Assembly: GCA_963709555.1 (NCBI GenBank)
Contig: CAVPWR010000004.1
Location: forward strand, 62,001-126,000
Source of the DNA: Sulfurisoma sp963709555
GTDB taxonomy: Bacteria; Pseudomonadota; Gammaproteobacteria; Burkholderiales; Rhodocyclaceae
Length of the DNA: 64,000 nucleotides
Direction: 5' to 3'
Positions 62,613 through 64,000 of this stretch are shown here, piece by piece; position 1 is the stretch's first letter, and each line of letters starts with the position of its first letter. The translations under genes and the position numbers were made by a program. A model generated the notes under the pieces. That model made no database searches. It had not been told where the DNA came from and worked only from the letters and a program-made list of their open reading frames with translations.

Positions 62613-63230
62613 GTGAGACTGTTTGCCGCTCTGACCTGCGCCGCCGCCGGCGCCCTGCTTGCCGTTCCGGCATTCGCCAACCCGGTCAAACCTGCCGCCG
62701 ATGCCAAACGCGTGCAGGAAATCGTCGCAGGAAGCTGCTCGCTTTGCCACGGCATGGAAGGCGAGAGCGCGAGCCCGGTGTTCCCGCGCCTCGCGGCCCA
62801 GCATCCCGAGTACATGGCCAAGCAGCTGAAGGATTTCCGCGAGGGCCGGCGCAAGGGCACCATGAACGCGATGGCCGCGGACCTCAAGGACGAGGAGATC
62901 AACGGGCTGGCCAACTATTTCGGTGGCAAACCCTCGAAGGCCAAGCGGCCCGGCGATGTCGATCTGGCCGCGGTCGGCAAGTACGTCTACGACAAGGGCA
63001 ACAAGTACACCGGCGTGGCTTCCTGCGCCAGCTGCCATGGTGCCAAGGGTTACGGCACCGTGCAGCTGCCGCGCCTCGCCGGCCAGAACGTGCAGTACCT
63101 CGAGACCCAGCTGAAGGAGTTCAACCAGCGCGCACGCACCAACGACAACGCGGTGATGCACGCGATCGCTTCCAAGCTGACCGAGCTGGAGACGGTGGCG
63201 GTGTCGTTGTACATCGCCGGCCTCGAATAA
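62613..63230 (+). CDS. Diheme cytochrome c4
   Basis: Periplasmic electron carrier. 205-residue precursor starting at the GTG at 62613, fixed by a strong AGGAGG 6 bases upstream. Signal peptide VRLFAALTCAAAGALLAVPA-FA. Two similar heme domains: VAGSCSLCHGMEGESASPVF with FPRLAAQHPEYMAKQLKDFR, and GVASCASCHGAKGYGTVQLP with PRLAGQNVQYLETQLKEFNQ (CxxCH twice). A duplicated class I cytochrome c, i.e. c4. Next to a convergent sulfide dehydrogenase gene, for which it could accept electrons. Confidence 0.93.
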   Translation: MRLFAALTCAAAGALLAVPAFANPVKPAADAKRVQEIVAGSCSLCHGMEGESASPVFPRLAAQHPEYMAKQLKDFREGRRKGTMNAMAADLKDEEINGLANYFGGKPSKAKRPGDVDLAAVGKYVYDKGNKYTGVASCASCHGAKGYGTVQLPRLAGQNVQYLETQLKEFNQRARTNDNAVMHAIASKLTELETVAVSLYIAGLE

Positions 63231-63248
63231 GCATCTTCGGTCGGCATG

Positions 63249-63284
63249 AAAAAGGCCGCCCCCGTTTCGGGGAGCGGCCTTTTT
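63249..63284. terminator. Bidirectional terminator between cytochrome c4 and fccB
   Basis: AAAAAGGCCGC-CCCCG-TTT-CGGGG-A-GCGGCCTTTTT: long stem flanked by A- and T-tracts for both convergent genes. Confidence 0.93.
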
Positions 63285-63302
63285 CGTTGCTGCGTGCGGC
63301 GA

Positions 63303-64000
63303 TCAGAGCAGCGCGTCGGCCCAGACGTTCTTGGCCCAGGCCCAGGCGTACTTGCCCTCGATCTCGTTGCGCGCGGCGGAGACGCCACCCGAGCCCGCCA
63401 CGGTCTTGAAGGTCTTCTCCTTGGCGTCGTAGGTGTGCACCGAGGCGACATGCACCGCCTGCTTGCCATCGACGTAGCTGTAGCAGGTGTTGGCGATGGT
63501 CATCGGATCGGCCGGTTGCTCACCGCTCATCAGGCTGACGATGGCAGCGGCGGCGATCTTGGCGTGCTGCGTCGTCATGTGGCCGGACTTGGGCATGCCC
63601 GGCGCCGGCTGCGTGGCATCGCCGATGACATGGATGGTGGGGTGCACCGTCGACTGCGTCGTGCGCCAATCGACGCCGCACCAGCGGTTGTTGACCGTGA
63701 CCAGGCCTGCCTGCTTGGCGATGTCGCCAGCCTTCTGTCCCGGCACGACGTTGAGCACGTCGGCCTTGACGGCGTCGGCGAACTCGAACTTCAGCGTCAT
63801 GCTGTTGGCGTCGAGGCTGCTGATCTCGTGCTTCGGCCGGTACTCGATGATGCCGGCGTAGAGATCCTTCCACGCCGCCATGAACAGGCCCTTCTTCGAC
63901 TGCACGTCGTCGTTGGCGTCGAGGATCAGCACCTTGGACTTGGGCTTCTTGGCCTTGAGGTAGTGGGCGACCATGCAGGCGCGCTCGTAGGGGCCGGGCG
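63303..64000 (-). CDS. fccB: Flavocytochrome c sulfide dehydrogenase flavoprotein subunit FccB/SoxF (5' end outside window)
   Basis: C-terminal 232 residues of an FAD protein that oxidises sulfide to sulfur in the periplasm. PGPYERACMVAHYLKAKKPK and SKVLILDANDDVQSKKGLFM match FccB, NNRWCGVDWRTTQSTVHPTI contains a conserved Cys, HVIGDATQPAPGMPKSGHMT is the C-terminal FAD-binding motif, and GKYAWAWAKNVWADALL is the FCSD-binding tail. The N-terminal FAD motif and any fccA lie beyond the right edge. It indicates sulfide or thiosulfate metabolism. Confidence 0.93.
   Translation of the reverse strand, partial: PGPYERACMVAHYLKAKKPKSKVLILDANDDVQSKKGLFMAAWKDLYAGIIEYRPKHEISSLDANSMTLKFEFADAVKADVLNVVPGQKAGDIAKQAGLVTVNNRWCGVDWRTTQSTVHPTIHVIGDATQPAPGMPKSGHMTTQHAKIAAAAIVSLMSGEQPADPMTIANTCYSYVDGKQAVHVASVHTYDAKEKTFKTVAGSGGVSAARNEIEGKYAWAWAKNVWADALL

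Overview
The window is high-GC DNA from a motile betaproteobacterium. Three things point there: a polar-type flagellar system run by sigma-54, FleSR and FliA; a cytochrome c4 next to a flavocytochrome c sulfide dehydrogenase gene; and the mix of housekeeping genes. A Rhodocyclales-like or related sulfur-oxidising lineage fits best, but that is inference from gene content. No rRNA, tRNA, CRISPR array, phage or complete IS element was recognised. No stretch over about 300 bases lacks a gene.

Layout. Positions 1-37.2 kb are an almost complete flagellar island: the tail of a probable flhG/fleN, fliA, motCD; flgNM and flgA divergent from flgBCDEFGHIJKL; a lipoprotein gene; the long leftward fliFGHIJKLMNOPQR operon (26.4 to 15.7 kb); fleS-fleR and fliE; an M48 peptidase; and the leftward set fliC-flaG-fliD-fliS-fliT-(second FliK)-(FlhB C-terminal homologue)-PilZ protein. 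Sigma-54 (-24/-12) sites precede flgB, flgK, fliE and possibly fliF. FliA (sigma-28) sites precede flgM and fliC, with weaker ones before fliD and flgK. The expected hierarchy (sigma-54 with FleR for hook-basal body, then FliA with FlgM for the filament) can thus be read from the sequence.

Positions 37.4-43.1 kb are accessory-like: two consecutive Phd/VapB-VapC modules, ctaA, a HEPN-like plus HTH-nucleotidyltransferase pair, and a BrnT-BrnA pair inserted inside the pantothenate genes panD-panC-panB. Positions 43-64 kb are housekeeping: folK, pcnB, a HAD phosphatase, hda, purM, a second PilZ protein, miaA, mutL, dedA, purN, a DUF3108 protein, an RsmB-type methyltransferase, a PLD nuclease, mscS, a desaturase, rpmG-rpmB, radC, coaBC, dut, cytochrome c4 and partial fccB.

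Two dispersed repeat families stand out. Family A (about 70-120 bp, 4 copies) fills the gap before a start codon and folds into hairpins with compensatory changes between copies. Family B (about 25 bp, core AAAAGTCGGCGCTGGCG, about 10 copies) lies mostly inside coding sequences, in three reading frames, and forms a perfect 24-bp inverted pair at the pcnB-folK junction.

About sixteen genes carry one or more single-base frameshifts, very densely in fliC and flgE and including the essential coaBC. I read this mainly as residual sequence error, not decay. For those genes I give coordinates of the whole locus.
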